This document shows positions 1 to 5,633 of a stretch of DNA of 13,964 nt, piece after piece. The stretch lies in contig USCO01000049.1 in the NCBI GenBank assembly GCA_900553135.1, forward strand, positions 1-13,964. The letters run 5' to 3'. The notes below the pieces were generated by a model that saw only the letters and a list, made by a program, of their open reading frames with translations, made no database searches and was not told where the DNA came from. A program made the position numbers and the translations under genes. Positions within the stretch are counted from its first letter, which is position 1; each line of letters opens with the position of its first letter. This DNA is from an uncultured Eubacteriales bacterium (lineage in GTDB: Bacteria; Bacillota; Clostridia; Oscillospirales; Oscillospiraceae).

Positions 1-1
1 G

Positions 2-1084
2 GTCACCGACGTGCAGAAGAACAAGGGCGGCAAGTATATGCACACCGGCAAGCTGGTGGAGGGCACCCTGAAGCTGGGCGACACCGTCTCCGCCTCCATC
101 GACCTGAACCGCCGCAAGGCCGTCATGCGCGCCCACTCCGCCACCCACCTGCTGGATAAGGCGCTGCGCACCGTCCTGGGCGACCATGTCCACCAGGCCG
201 GTTCTCTGGTGGAGGAGGACCGCCTGCGCTTCGACTTCACCCACTTCTCCGCTCTGACCGCCGAGGAGCTGGCCAAGGTGTCCGCCATGGTCAATGAGGC
301 CGTGCTGGAGGGCTACGACATCGTCACCGAGGAAATGCCCATTGAGCAGGCCAAGCAGAAGGGCGCCATCGCCCTGTTCGGCGAGAAGTATGGCGACACC
401 GTCCGCGTGGTGGACATGGGCAGCGGCTACTCCGTGGAGTTCTGCGGCGGCACCCACCTGGACAACACCGCCAAGGTGGGCGTGTTCCACATCTCCAGCG
501 AGTTCTCCGTGGCCAGCGGCGTGCGCCGTATCGAGGCGACCACCGGTAAGGCCTCTCTGGACGTGATGAACCGCAACCAGGAGATGCTCTTCCAGGCCGC
601 TGCCGCTCTGAAGGCCAAGCCCGGCGAGCTGCGGGAGAAGGCCGAGCAGACCATGCTGGAGGTCAAGACCCTGCACCAGATGGTGGAGAAGTTCAAGGCC
701 AAGGAGTCTGCCGGCGAGGCCGACCGCTTCCTCTTCGGCGCCCGCCAGGTGGGCGAGCTGAAGGTCCTCACCGCCACCATCGCCGAGGCCGACGCGGGCA
801 AGCTGCGCCAGATGGGCGACATGCTCCGGGACAAGGCTCCCAACGTGGTGGCTGTCCTGGCCACCGTCAACGGCGAGAAGATCACCTTTCTGGCCGTGTG
901 CGGCAAGGAGGCCGTGGCCAAGGGCATCAAGGCCGGCGAGATCATCAAGAACGTCACCGCCATCTGCGGCGGCAAGGGCGGCGGTAAGCCCGACAGCGCC
1001 ATGGGCGGCGGCACCGATGTGCTGAAGCTGGACGACGCTCTGGCTTCTATCGACGATTTTGTTGCTGGAAAGCTGGGGATTTAA
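2..1084 (+). CDS. alaS: alanyl-tRNA synthetase, C-terminal part (5' end outside window)
   Basis: Charges tRNA-Ala and clears Ser/Gly mischarging. Only the C-terminal 360 residues are present; the reading frame is open from base 2, so the catalytic domain and start lie to the left. The editing domain shows the zinc/active-site motifs HSATH (from base 135) and CGGTH (near base 442), followed by the helical linker and the DHHA1-type C-terminal domain with the glycine-rich GGKGGGKPDSAMGGG stretch near base 969. The protein ends FVAGKLGI. The last 46 conserved bases recur at 1242-1287, where the encoded tail would be FVAGKLN, so the resident 3' end may not be the ancestral one. Codon use in the last dozen codons (TCT, GAT, TTT, GTT, GCT, GGA) is more AT-rich at wobble positions than the rest of the gene. 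Family assignment is secure. Confidence 0.97.
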   Translation, partial: VTDVQKNKGGKYMHTGKLVEGTLKLGDTVSASIDLNRRKAVMRAHSATHLLDKALRTVLGDHVHQAGSLVEEDRLRFDFTHFSALTAEELAKVSAMVNEAVLEGYDIVTEEMPIEQAKQKGAIALFGEKYGDTVRVVDMGSGYSVEFCGGTHLDNTAKVGVFHISSEFSVASGVRRIEATTGKASLDVMNRNQEMLFQAAAALKAKPGELREKAEQTMLEVKTLHQMVEKFKAKESAGEADRFLFGARQVGELKVLTATIAEADAGKLRQMGDMLRDKAPNVVAVLATVNGEKITFLAVCGKEAVAKGIKAGEIIKNVTAICGGKGGGKPDSAMGGGTDVLKLDDALASIDDFVAGKLGI

Positions 1085-1124
1085 GGAAAAGTAAGGCTTT
1101 GAATCCACAGCGTCGTCCAGCTTC
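1024..1124 (+). repeat. 16-nt inverted repeat bracketing the alaS stop codon
   Basis: Bases 1024-1039 (GAAGCTGGACGACGCT) are the exact reverse complement of 1109-1124. The left arm lies in alaS and straddles the point (1030/1031) where the downstream duplication begins; the right arm lies 24 nt past the stop. In the transcript the arms would form a 16-bp duplex enclosing the last codons and the stop. Confidence 0.9.
1030..1075 (+). repeat. direct repeat, copy 1: in-gene tail of alaS
   Basis: Bases 1030-1075 match 1242-1287 at 42 of 46 positions, offset 212 bp. The four differences are TCT/TCC, GAT/GAC, GCT/GCC and GGA/GGT, all silent third positions. Similarity stops abruptly after the Lys-Leu codons: this copy continues GGG ATT TAA, the other AAC TAA. 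After one shared G, the repeat begins at a codon boundary (GAC GAC GCT). Confidence 0.93.
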
Positions 1125-1241
1125 CGGGGTCCCCCGCCGGAGCCCAACGAAGTGGGTCCGGTGGGGAGAGGAGGAGCAAGGGAGCGCACACAGTTTTCTC
1201 CGGCAGGAGGAAACGGAGTGAAGCGGACTTTGCGACAACGA
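1085..1241 (+). other. hairpin-rich insert between the two alaS tails
   Basis: A 157-bp stretch without a credible ORF. It contains at 1109-1124 a perfect 16-nt inverted copy of alaS bases 1024-1039. Next is a GC-rich hairpin at 1132-1166 (arms 1132-1146 and 1153-1166, one bulged A, loop ACGAAG), then a purine-rich stretch, then a 9-bp hairpin at 1193-1214 with loop GGCA. The end adjoins copy 2. No transposase and no clear terminal inverted repeats are visible. It could be a small non-autonomous element, a structured 3'-UTR module or recombination scar; I cannot identify its family. Confidence 0.7.
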
Positions 1242-1293
1242 GGACGACGCTCTGGCTTCCATCGACGACTTTGTTGCCGGTAAGCTGAACTAA
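1242..1293 (+). pseudogene. duplicated alaS 3' tail (copy 2), untranslated remnant
   Basis: This piece encodes the last 16 codons and stop of an alaS reading frame (DDALASIDDFVAGKLN) with no start or upstream gene body. It sits 157 bp after the alaS stop and ten bases before the alaS terminator. The offset of 212 bp is not a multiple of three, so it is out of frame with alaS. The simplest reading is that this is the original gene end, still attached to its terminator, displaced by the inserted sequence. Its wobble bases (TCC, GAC, GCC) fit the gene body better than those of copy 1, which favours that reading without proving it. Confidence 0.85.
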
Positions 1294-1303
1294 ACCGCGT
1301 ATC

Positions 1304-1336
1304 AAAAAGGACGGCCTCCGGGCCGTCCTTTTTTGC
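1304..1336 (+). terminator. intrinsic terminator of alaS
   Basis: Stem AAGGACGGCC / GGCCGTCCTT with loop TCCG, followed by a run of six T. It follows the second alaS tail, not the functional one, by about ten bases. Confidence 0.93.
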
Positions 1337-1343
1337 TTTTTCC

Positions 1344-1370
1344 TGCAACACTTTCCGCCCCTCCATCGTG
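1344..1370 (+). promoter_or_regulatory. candidate ECF-type promoter (autoregulation)
   Basis: TGCAAC at 1344-1349 and CGTG at 1367-1370, 17 bp apart, lie 34 bp before the sigma gene start. They resemble the AAC-type -35 and CGT-type -10 elements recognised by many ECF sigma factors, so the downstream sigma factor may drive its own operon. This is inferred from motif resemblance only. Confidence 0.45.
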
Positions 1371-1403
1371 TAGAGAATAGAACAGCAAAAGGAGGTGTCC
1401 GAA

Positions 1404-1898
1404 ATGAACAGCCCACGCAGCGGGGAGGATGTGGCCGCCCTCTACCGCCGCCATGTGTCCATGGTGTATCAGATCTGTCTGATGTTGCTGAAAAACGTGC
1501 CCGATGCGGAGGATGCCACCCAAACGGTCTTTCGCAAGGTGATGGAATACGAGAAACCCTTCCGGGACCCGGAGCACGAGAAAGCCTGGCTCATCGTCAC
1601 GGCGCGGAATGAGTGCCGGGACCAGCTGAAGCACTGGTGGCGCAGAAACCGGGAAAGCCAGGACGCCTTACAGCGCATGCACTGTGAGCCGCCTCGGGAG
1701 GACGGGCTGAAGGAGCTGGTGTGGAGCCTGCCGGAACAGGACCGGATGGTGCTGTACCTGTGCTATTACCAGGGCTATACCGCCCAGGAGGTGGCCCAGC
1801 TTCTGGGCAAAAAGCCTGCCACCATCCGCTCCCGGCTGGCCCGGGCACGCAGCAAGCTGAAATTGAAAATGGAGGCGGAAGGATATGAAATCCCGTGA
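1404..1898 (+). CDS. ECF-type RNA polymerase sigma factor (sigma-70 family)
   Basis: A 164-residue protein of normal ECF length with only the two core regions. Region 2 is near residues 12-75 (LYRRHVSMVYQICLMLLKN, DAEDATQTVFRKVM, and the aromatic/basic -10 melting segment AWLIVTARNECRDQLK). Region 4 is near residues 105-155 (LPEQDRMVLYLCYYQGYTAQEVAQLLGK, ATIRSRLARARSKLK), a helix-turn-helix for the -35 element. I chose ATG 1404 because AAGGAGG lies at 1389-1395, seven to eight bases upstream; the in-frame GTG at 1395 overlaps that ribosome binding site. The 3' end overlaps the DUF4179-type gene by 14 nt, so the two are probably translationally coupled as sigma factor and membrane regulator. 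The inducing signal is not visible. Confidence 0.9.
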   Translation: MNSPRSGEDVAALYRRHVSMVYQICLMLLKNVPDAEDATQTVFRKVMEYEKPFRDPEHEKAWLIVTARNECRDQLKHWWRRNRESQDALQRMHCEPPREDGLKELVWSLPEQDRMVLYLCYYQGYTAQEVAQLLGKKPATIRSRLARARSKLKLKMEAEGYEIP

Positions 1899-2919
1899 TT
1901 GGAACCAGATTTTTGAAGAATTTTCCCCCACTTCCCAGCAGGAGCAGGCCATGCTGGAGGGGCTCCTCTATGAGCCCCGGAAGAAAAGGACCCTGAAACC
2001 CATGAGAAAGACGGCGGTGGTGCTGGCAGCGGCCGCCCTGCTGCTTCTGGCCTGCGCCTTTACGGTGGCCGTGGGGCTGGACGGGCGCTTTTTGGCCTAT
2101 TTTGGGGCAGGGGAGGAGGAGGCCCCCCTGGTGTCCGGCGGCGTGGCAGAGGTGGACCACAGCTTCCGTTATTCGGACGGCTGGACAGTCACCGTGGAAC
2201 AGGTGCTGGCCGACCGTTACTCCCTGGCCGTCCTGACGGAGGTCATAGCCCCGCAGGGAACTGTGCTGGACGGAGAGAGCTACTTCCTGGAGCTGGGAGT
2301 GGAACTGCCCCCCGCGGTGCAAATCCGGCCCGCCGCCAGCGGCTGGGGTTACGGCCCGGTGATTTTGGAGGATGAGGACCCGGCAGACAACCGCCTTACC
2401 TTCCTGACCACCAAAGGCGTTGGGGAGCTGGGGGCCGAGACTCTGCTGGGACAGAGGGTGACCCTAACTCCCCAGTGGCTGCAGGAGAGCGGTGGGAAAA
2501 AGCTGAGTGTGGACTTCTCCGGGGAGGAACAAAGCTGCACCGTGGAGCTGCCCCAGCAGGACGGGGGCAGGACCTACGCCCTGAACGATACCATCCAGGT
2601 GGACGGGGAGGAGTGGACCCTGAAGGAGCTCTATCTCTCGCCCATCAGCCTGGCCTTCACCCTGGAGCGGGAGAACGCGGAAACGCAAAAGTGGGAGCTT
2701 TCTGAGATGACCAGCATGGAGGAAGAAGCGGTGCTGCACCTGGCAAGTGGCGAAGAGGTGACCCTGCGGCGAGTGGTGTCTCAGACCCAGGACCAGGAGA
2801 CGGGCGCGGTGCGCTGCGTGTTCCAGACGGACCAGGTCCTGGAACCGGAGAATGTGACCTCCATTACCATCCTGGGCCAGACCTTTTCCCTGGTGGAACT
2901 GACCGCGGCGGAGGGCTGA
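1885..2919 (+). CDS. DUF4179-type single-pass membrane protein, probable anti-sigma partner
   Basis: A 344-residue protein. A short cytoplasmic N-terminus (residues 1-41, MKSRDWNQIFEEF...) ends in a basic stretch PRKKRTLKPMRK. One hydrophobic segment follows at about 42-64, then a large extracellular region rich in Glu and beta-type sequence, with the FLAYFG and GWTVTVEQVLADRYSLAVLTEV patterns typical of DUF4179/DUF5643 proteins. No zinc-binding HxxxCxxC anti-sigma motif is present, so sigma binding must use another surface. The start is supported by GGAGG and AAGGA directly upstream inside the sigma gene. In Firmicutes, proteins of this architecture encoded directly after an ECF sigma are taken as its membrane anti-sigma factor; that role is inferred here from position and topology. 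Confidence 0.8.
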   Translation: MKSRDWNQIFEEFSPTSQQEQAMLEGLLYEPRKKRTLKPMRKTAVVLAAAALLLLACAFTVAVGLDGRFLAYFGAGEEEAPLVSGGVAEVDHSFRYSDGWTVTVEQVLADRYSLAVLTEVIAPQGTVLDGESYFLELGVELPPAVQIRPAASGWGYGPVILEDEDPADNRLTFLTTKGVGELGAETLLGQRVTLTPQWLQESGGKKLSVDFSGEEQSCTVELPQQDGGRTYALNDTIQVDGEEWTLKELYLSPISLAFTLERENAETQKWELSEMTSMEEEAVLHLASGEEVTLRRVVSQTQDQETGAVRCVFQTDQVLEPENVTSITILGQTFSLVELTAAEG

Positions 2920-2931
2920 GAAGATTGCCCA

Positions 2932-2959
2932 TTGCAATTTTGTCAAAATGGGGTACAAT
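2932..2959 (+). promoter_or_regulatory. promoter of the HIT gene
   Basis: TTGCAA (2932-2937), 16-bp spacer, TACAAT (2954-2959). It lies in the 72-bp gap after the DUF4179-type gene. No terminator is seen between the two genes, so some readthrough is possible. Confidence 0.55.
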
Positions 2960-2991
2960 GGTCTTACTTGACAAACAAAGGAGGTTTATCC

Positions 2992-3330
2992 ATGTCCGAT
3001 TGTCTGTTCTGTAAGATCGCAAACGGCCAGATCCCGTCCAACAAGGTCTATGAGGACGAAACGGTCTATGCCTTTTACGACATCGAGCCCCAGGCGCCCA
3101 CCCACTTCCTGGTGATTCCCAAGGCTCACATCGGCTCCGTGGCCGAGATCACCCCGGAGAACGCCACCGTGGTGGCCCACATCTTCGCCGTCATCTCCAA
3201 GGTGACCAAGGAGCTGGGCCTGGAGAGCTACCGGGTGGTCTCCAACATCGGCGAGCAGGCGGGCCAGTCTGTGCCCCACCTGCACTTCCACGTGCTGTCC
3301 GGCCGCGATATGACCTGGCCTCCGGGCTAA
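2992..3330 (+). CDS. HIT family protein (HINT-like purine nucleotide phosphoramidase/hydrolase)
   Basis: 112 residues, the usual size of bacterial HINT-type proteins. The N-terminal CLFCKI motif and KVYEDE segment are typical, and the histidine triad HLHFHV is at residues 96-101, with the preceding SVP and the C-terminal MTWPPG. Members hydrolyse AMP-amino acid adducts and related nucleotides in the cytoplasm. ATG 2992 is chosen because AAGGAGG lies about eight bases upstream; the longer frame starting at 2932 would overlap the promoter. The active-site triad falls inside the 84-bp tail that is repeated at 3481-3564. The catalytic assignment is strong; the physiological substrate is unknown. 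Confidence 0.93.
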   Translation: MSDCLFCKIANGQIPSNKVYEDETVYAFYDIEPQAPTHFLVIPKAHIGSVAEITPENATVVAHIFAVISKVTKELGLESYRVVSNIGEQAGQSVPHLHFHVLSGRDMTWPPG

Positions 3331-3346
3331 TGGCCTGCGAGCCGAT
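3247..3346 (+). repeat. 14-nt inverted repeat bracketing the HIT stop codon
   Basis: Bases 3247-3260 (ATCGGCGAGCAGGC) pair with 3333-3346 (GCCTGCGAGCCGAT) at 12 of 14 positions. The left arm straddles the start of the duplicated tail at 3253, six bases in, the same offset as in alaS. The right arm begins two bases after the stop codon. Confidence 0.75.
3253..3336 (+). repeat. direct repeat, copy 1: in-gene tail of the HIT gene
   Basis: Bases 3253-3336 match 3481-3564 at 80 of 84 positions, offset 228 bp. Three differences are in the coding part and silent (GGC/GGT, CAC/CAT, CGC/CGT); one lies two bases after the stop. The repeat begins at a codon boundary (GAG CAG GCG) and covers the last 25 codons, the stop and six further bases. 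Confidence 0.95.
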
Positions 3347-3480
3347 TCCCGCCCCACGGGGGCGGCGGCGCATTTGCGCCGTGAATTCGGAGCCTGTAGG
3401 CGGAGAATTCCCGCAGGGCGGATTCACTCCGCCCGAGGATGGATGATCCGGGACCCCAATGGGGCCTGCCCCATTGGGAA
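3337..3480 (+). other. hairpin-rich insert between the two HIT-gene tails
   Basis: About 144 bp, non-coding. Hairpins can be drawn almost end to end: 3349-3365 (7-bp stem, loop ACG), 3366-3381 (CGGCGC/GCGCCG, loop ATTT), 3384-3411 (two GAATTC arms around a GCC/GGC stem, with an internal loop), 3416-3434 (GGGCGGA/TCCGCCC, loop TTCAC) and 3455-3478 (perfect 10 bp, loop CCTG), ending two bases before copy 2. No ORF of note. It shows no convincing sequence similarity to the insert after alaS, although position, size and hairpin density are alike. Confidence 0.75.
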
Positions 3481-3564
3481 GAGCAGGCGGGTCAGTCTGT
3501 GCCCCACCTGCACTTCCATGTGCTGTCCGGCCGTGATATGACCTGGCCTCCGGGCTAATCGCCT
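3481..3564 (+). pseudogene. duplicated HIT-gene 3' tail (copy 2), untranslated remnant
   Basis: It encodes the last 25 residues of the HIT protein, including a complete HLHFHV triad, and a TAA, but has no gene body, start or ribosome binding site. It sits 150 bp after the functional stop and about ten bases before the terminator, the same relative place as the second alaS tail. The frame is nominally the same as the HIT gene, but stops at 3328-3330 and 3382-3384 prevent readthrough. Likely the original gene end left next to its terminator, or a duplicate made during insertion of the intervening sequence. Confidence 0.88.
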
Positions 3565-3576
3565 AACACGCAACAA

Positions 3577-3615
3577 AAAACGGGACGCTGTAGAATACAG
3601 CGTCCCGTTTTTGTC
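3577..3615. terminator. bidirectional terminator between the HIT region and the symporter gene
   Basis: Perfect stem at 3578-3592 / 3596-3610 (GGGACGCTGTA pairs with TACAGCGTCCC, loop GAA), flanked by A-run and T-run, so it can stop transcripts from both convergent units. Confidence 0.93.
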
Positions 3616-3622
3616 AAAAAAA

Positions 3623-5068
3623 TCAGCTTTGCTTCTCGGCGGCCAAAAAGACCGAGGGGTGTTTTTGATAGGTGGCCAGGCTGACCAGAACCAGAGCCAG
3701 GCCGCAGGCGATGGTGCCCGGCACGGCGGAGCCCAGACCGAAGGGCTCGCCCGCCAGCTTCCAGCCCACGCACACCACAAAGCCCGCGATCATGCCGGAC
3801 AGGATGCCGGGGGTGGTGGCCTTCTTCCAGAACAGGGCGGCAAAGGCGGGAATGCCCGCGGCGGCGGCGTAGAAGCTCCAGGCAAACATGAGGATGTTAT
3901 AGGCGTTTTTGATGTACAGGGCGATGACCAGCGCCCCCAGGGGCAGGATGATGGAGAAAATGCGGGAGAGCTTGATCTCGTTGTGCTCCGACATATCGGG
4001 ACGCAGAGTCTTGCCGATGTCGTGGACACAGGTCTGCACCGAGACCAGCAGATAGCTGTCGGCGGTAGACATAATGACCGAGATGATACCGGCCAGCGCC
4101 AGACCGGTGAGACCCACGGGGAGGATAGTGATGGCCAGGGCGGGCACCACCGCGTCGGTGGAGCCGTACTGGGCCAGCACCTCGTCGCCCACGATCTGGT
4201 GGGCCACCACGCCCATGAAGTAGACCAGGATGATGGTCACGCCGTATACCGCGGTGCCCAGGAACATGCCCCGCTTGGCAGCCCGGCGGTCCTTAGCGGC
4301 AAAGGCACGCTGCCACATCTCGGCGCCCGCCATGGTAAAGACCAGATAGGTGACGATGTCGCCCAGAATGCTGCCGTCCACATAGGGCTTGATGAGGGCC
4401 GGGTCCAGATTCAGGGCGAAGGTGGAGAAGCCGCCCACACTGCGCAGGGCGCTGACGGGGATGAGGATGTAGACAAAGATGATGAGCATGTAGAACTGGA
4501 GCACATCGGTGTAGACCACGCCGAACAGGCCGGAGGTGGCGGTGTACACCATGAACACGATGCAGGCGATGAGGGCGCCCGTCTCGTAGGAGATGCCCAC
4601 CTCGCCGCTGAGCATCTGGATGATGGTAGCCGTAGCGGTGACCTGAGAGGCCACGGTGCCCATCATGGCAAAGGCGATGAGAACGGAGAGAATGAGCTTT
4701 GCGTGCTTGCCGAAGCGGCGTTCAAACAGCTCGGGAATGGAGGTCAGGCCGTATTTCATGCCGATATCAGAAATTTTCCCGGCGATGCCGGAGAAAATGA
4801 ACATTCCAAGCAAGTAAGGCAGGGCGGTGAGAATGGCTTTGAAGCCGTCGGTGTAGGCCACGCCGGCCCGGCCCATCAGTCCGCTGCCGCCGATGATGGT
4901 GGCGCAGACGGTGGCCATGAGAACCAGGGGACCGAAGGAGCGTCCGGCCACGTAGTAGTCGCCGGTATTTTTGATGCGTTTGACGGAGTAGACGCCCACC
5001 AGTACCATGATGATGAGGTAAGCGCCGATGATGAGCAGGTCGATGATGTGCAGTTGACTGTGATCCAT
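3623..5068 (-). CDS. sodium:solute symporter (SSS family), substrate unknown
   Basis: A 481-residue polytopic membrane protein with about 13 hydrophobic segments, the size and topology of the SSS (PutP/PanF/SGLT) family. The N-terminal IIDLLIIGAYLIIMVLVGVY helix is followed by the family's DYYVAGRSFG loop and GGSGLMGRAG. The segment IMSTADSYLL near residues 330-340 matches the TM8 Ser/Thr region that contributes the Na2 sodium site in this family. I chose ATG 5068 because AGGAGG lies ten bases upstream; the frame is open 17 codons further. It would import a solute using the sodium gradient; close relatives carry proline, pantothenate, sugars or short acids, and nothing here decides between them. 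It ends just before a bidirectional terminator. Confidence 0.9.
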   Translation of the reverse strand: MDHSQLHIIDLLIIGAYLIIMVLVGVYSVKRIKNTGDYYVAGRSFGPLVLMATVCATIIGGSGLMGRAGVAYTDGFKAILTALPYLLGMFIFSGIAGKISDIGMKYGLTSIPELFERRFGKHAKLILSVLIAFAMMGTVASQVTATATIIQMLSGEVGISYETGALIACIVFMVYTATSGLFGVVYTDVLQFYMLIIFVYILIPVSALRSVGGFSTFALNLDPALIKPYVDGSILGDIVTYLVFTMAGAEMWQRAFAAKDRRAAKRGMFLGTAVYGVTIILVYFMGVVAHQIVGDEVLAQYGSTDAVVPALAITILPVGLTGLALAGIISVIMSTADSYLLVSVQTCVHDIGKTLRPDMSEHNEIKLSRIFSIILPLGALVIALYIKNAYNILMFAWSFYAAAAGIPAFAALFWKKATTPGILSGMIAGFVVCVGWKLAGEPFGLGSAVPGTIACGLALVLVSLATYQKHPSVFLAAEKQS

Positions 5069-5140
5069 AGGGCAGTGTCCTCCTTTGCCGGTGAAGTGTT
5101 GCGGGTAAAACGGGGCCAAAGGCGGAGAGACGCATCCTGC

Positions 5141-5161
5141 CGGACCGGGAGATCAGGTCCG
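5141..5161 (-). other. small hairpin between mini-ORF and symporter start
   Basis: CGGACC (5141-5146) and GGTCCG (5156-5161) form a 6-bp stem with a 9-nt loop, directly after the stop of the possible leader ORF. No T-run follows, so it is not an intrinsic terminator; it may simply separate or modulate translation of the symporter. Confidence 0.35.
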
Positions 5162-5165
5162 CGGT

Positions 5166-5216
5166 CTATGGGGGAAGGGCACGCGCTCCGCGGGACGAGG
5201 GTACCTCGCTGTCCAT
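5166..5216 (-). CDS. possible 16-codon leader ORF before the symporter gene
   Basis: On the minus strand a near-ideal ribosome binding site (AAAGGAGGTG) is followed six bases later by ATG and a 16-codon frame MDSEVPSSRGARALPP ending in TAG at 5166. The symporter's own ribosome binding site and ATG follow about 80-100 bases later. Such a strong site has no other visible gene to serve. It may be a leader peptide affecting symporter expression, or the remnant of an older gene start. The peptide has no run of one amino acid that would suggest classical attenuation. Function unknown. Confidence 0.4.
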   Translation of the reverse strand: MDSEVPSSRGARALPP

Positions 5217-5258
5217 TGGGTTCACCTCCTTTCCAAGGTTTTTGTATAAAGAAAAATG

Positions 5259-5633
5259 TTAGATTTCTGATTTCCTGTTTCGGATAGAAGCTATCAGCCG
5301 GTAGACCGCGCCGCCGGCCAAATAGGCCAGCATGTCCCAGGGGTCGCACACCGCCCCCGGCTTCCACAGAGGGGCCAGCACCTCCCACACCAGACCGCAG
5401 CCCAGCAGAAGCAGGGCGGACAGCCACCAGGAGCGCAGGGGCGGCAGTCTGCCCAGGTCCAGCAACAGGTTGACCCAGGCCAGGATAGCCAGCCCCGCCC
5501 AAATATCGTTGGCGTAGCAAACCAAAAACCAGCGCAGCCACCCCTGGGCGGCGGATTGAAGCGCCAGTTTATTTGTCACATAGAACACAGCAGCCAGCCC
5601 CAGCAGGAACAAATTCCAATTGCGCGCTCTCAT
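5259..5633 (-). CDS. small VanZ-like membrane protein
   Basis: 124 residues with four hydrophobic segments (about 7-25, 40-60, 67-85 and 98-112). Near the C-terminus the CDPWDMLAYLAGG motif resembles the conserved DPxDhxAY signature of VanZ-like integral membrane proteins. Its ATG overlaps the TGA of the upstream HTH regulator gene (ATGA, 4 nt), so translation is coupled and the two products probably act together. There is no vanA-type resistance cluster nearby; the VanZ label describes a fold family only and the activity is unknown. Confidence 0.7.
   Translation of the reverse strand: MRARNWNLFLLGLAAVFYVTNKLALQSAAQGWLRWFLVCYANDIWAGLAILAWVNLLLDLGRLPPLRSWWLSALLLLGCGLVWEVLAPLWKPGAVCDPWDMLAYLAGGAVYRLIASIRNRKSEI

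Noticed and set aside
1085..1336. CRISPR array or tandem repeat at the alaS tail
   Set aside because: Only two copies, of gene-derived sequence, with one 166-bp spacer; no Cas genes in the window.
2932..2991. An N-terminal extension of the HIT protein from the ATG-containing frame at 2932
   Set aside because: The extension would begin at the promoter -35; the strong AAGGAGG before 2992 and the family length both favour the shorter form.
1085..3480. Homology between the two inserts, which would make them one mobile element family
   Set aside because: Only 8-nt words are shared and they require reversing one insert; the alignment by eye is not convincing. Similarity of architecture is kept, sequence homology is not claimed.
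3328..3564. Readthrough of the HIT stop into copy 2, giving a longer protein with two triads
   Set aside because: The offset is a multiple of three, but in-frame stops at 3328-3330 and 3382-3384 intervene and there is no recoding signal.
5166..5216. A second T-box leader before the symporter (GAGGTACCCTCGTCC resembles a T-box core)
   Set aside because: The invariant TGGNACCGCG context is missing, there is no Stem I or U-tract terminator, and the sequence is better explained as the mini-ORF.
3611..5287. A 558-codon plus-strand open frame
   Set aside because: It lies opposite the symporter gene. Its translation is a Gly/His/Asp/Gln-rich low-complexity product typical of the antisense of a GC-rich membrane protein, with no ribosome binding site or family resemblance.
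5259..5633. Glycopeptide resistance gene (VanZ)
   Set aside because: Only family-level resemblance in a short membrane protein. No other van genes are nearby, so no resistance role is claimed.
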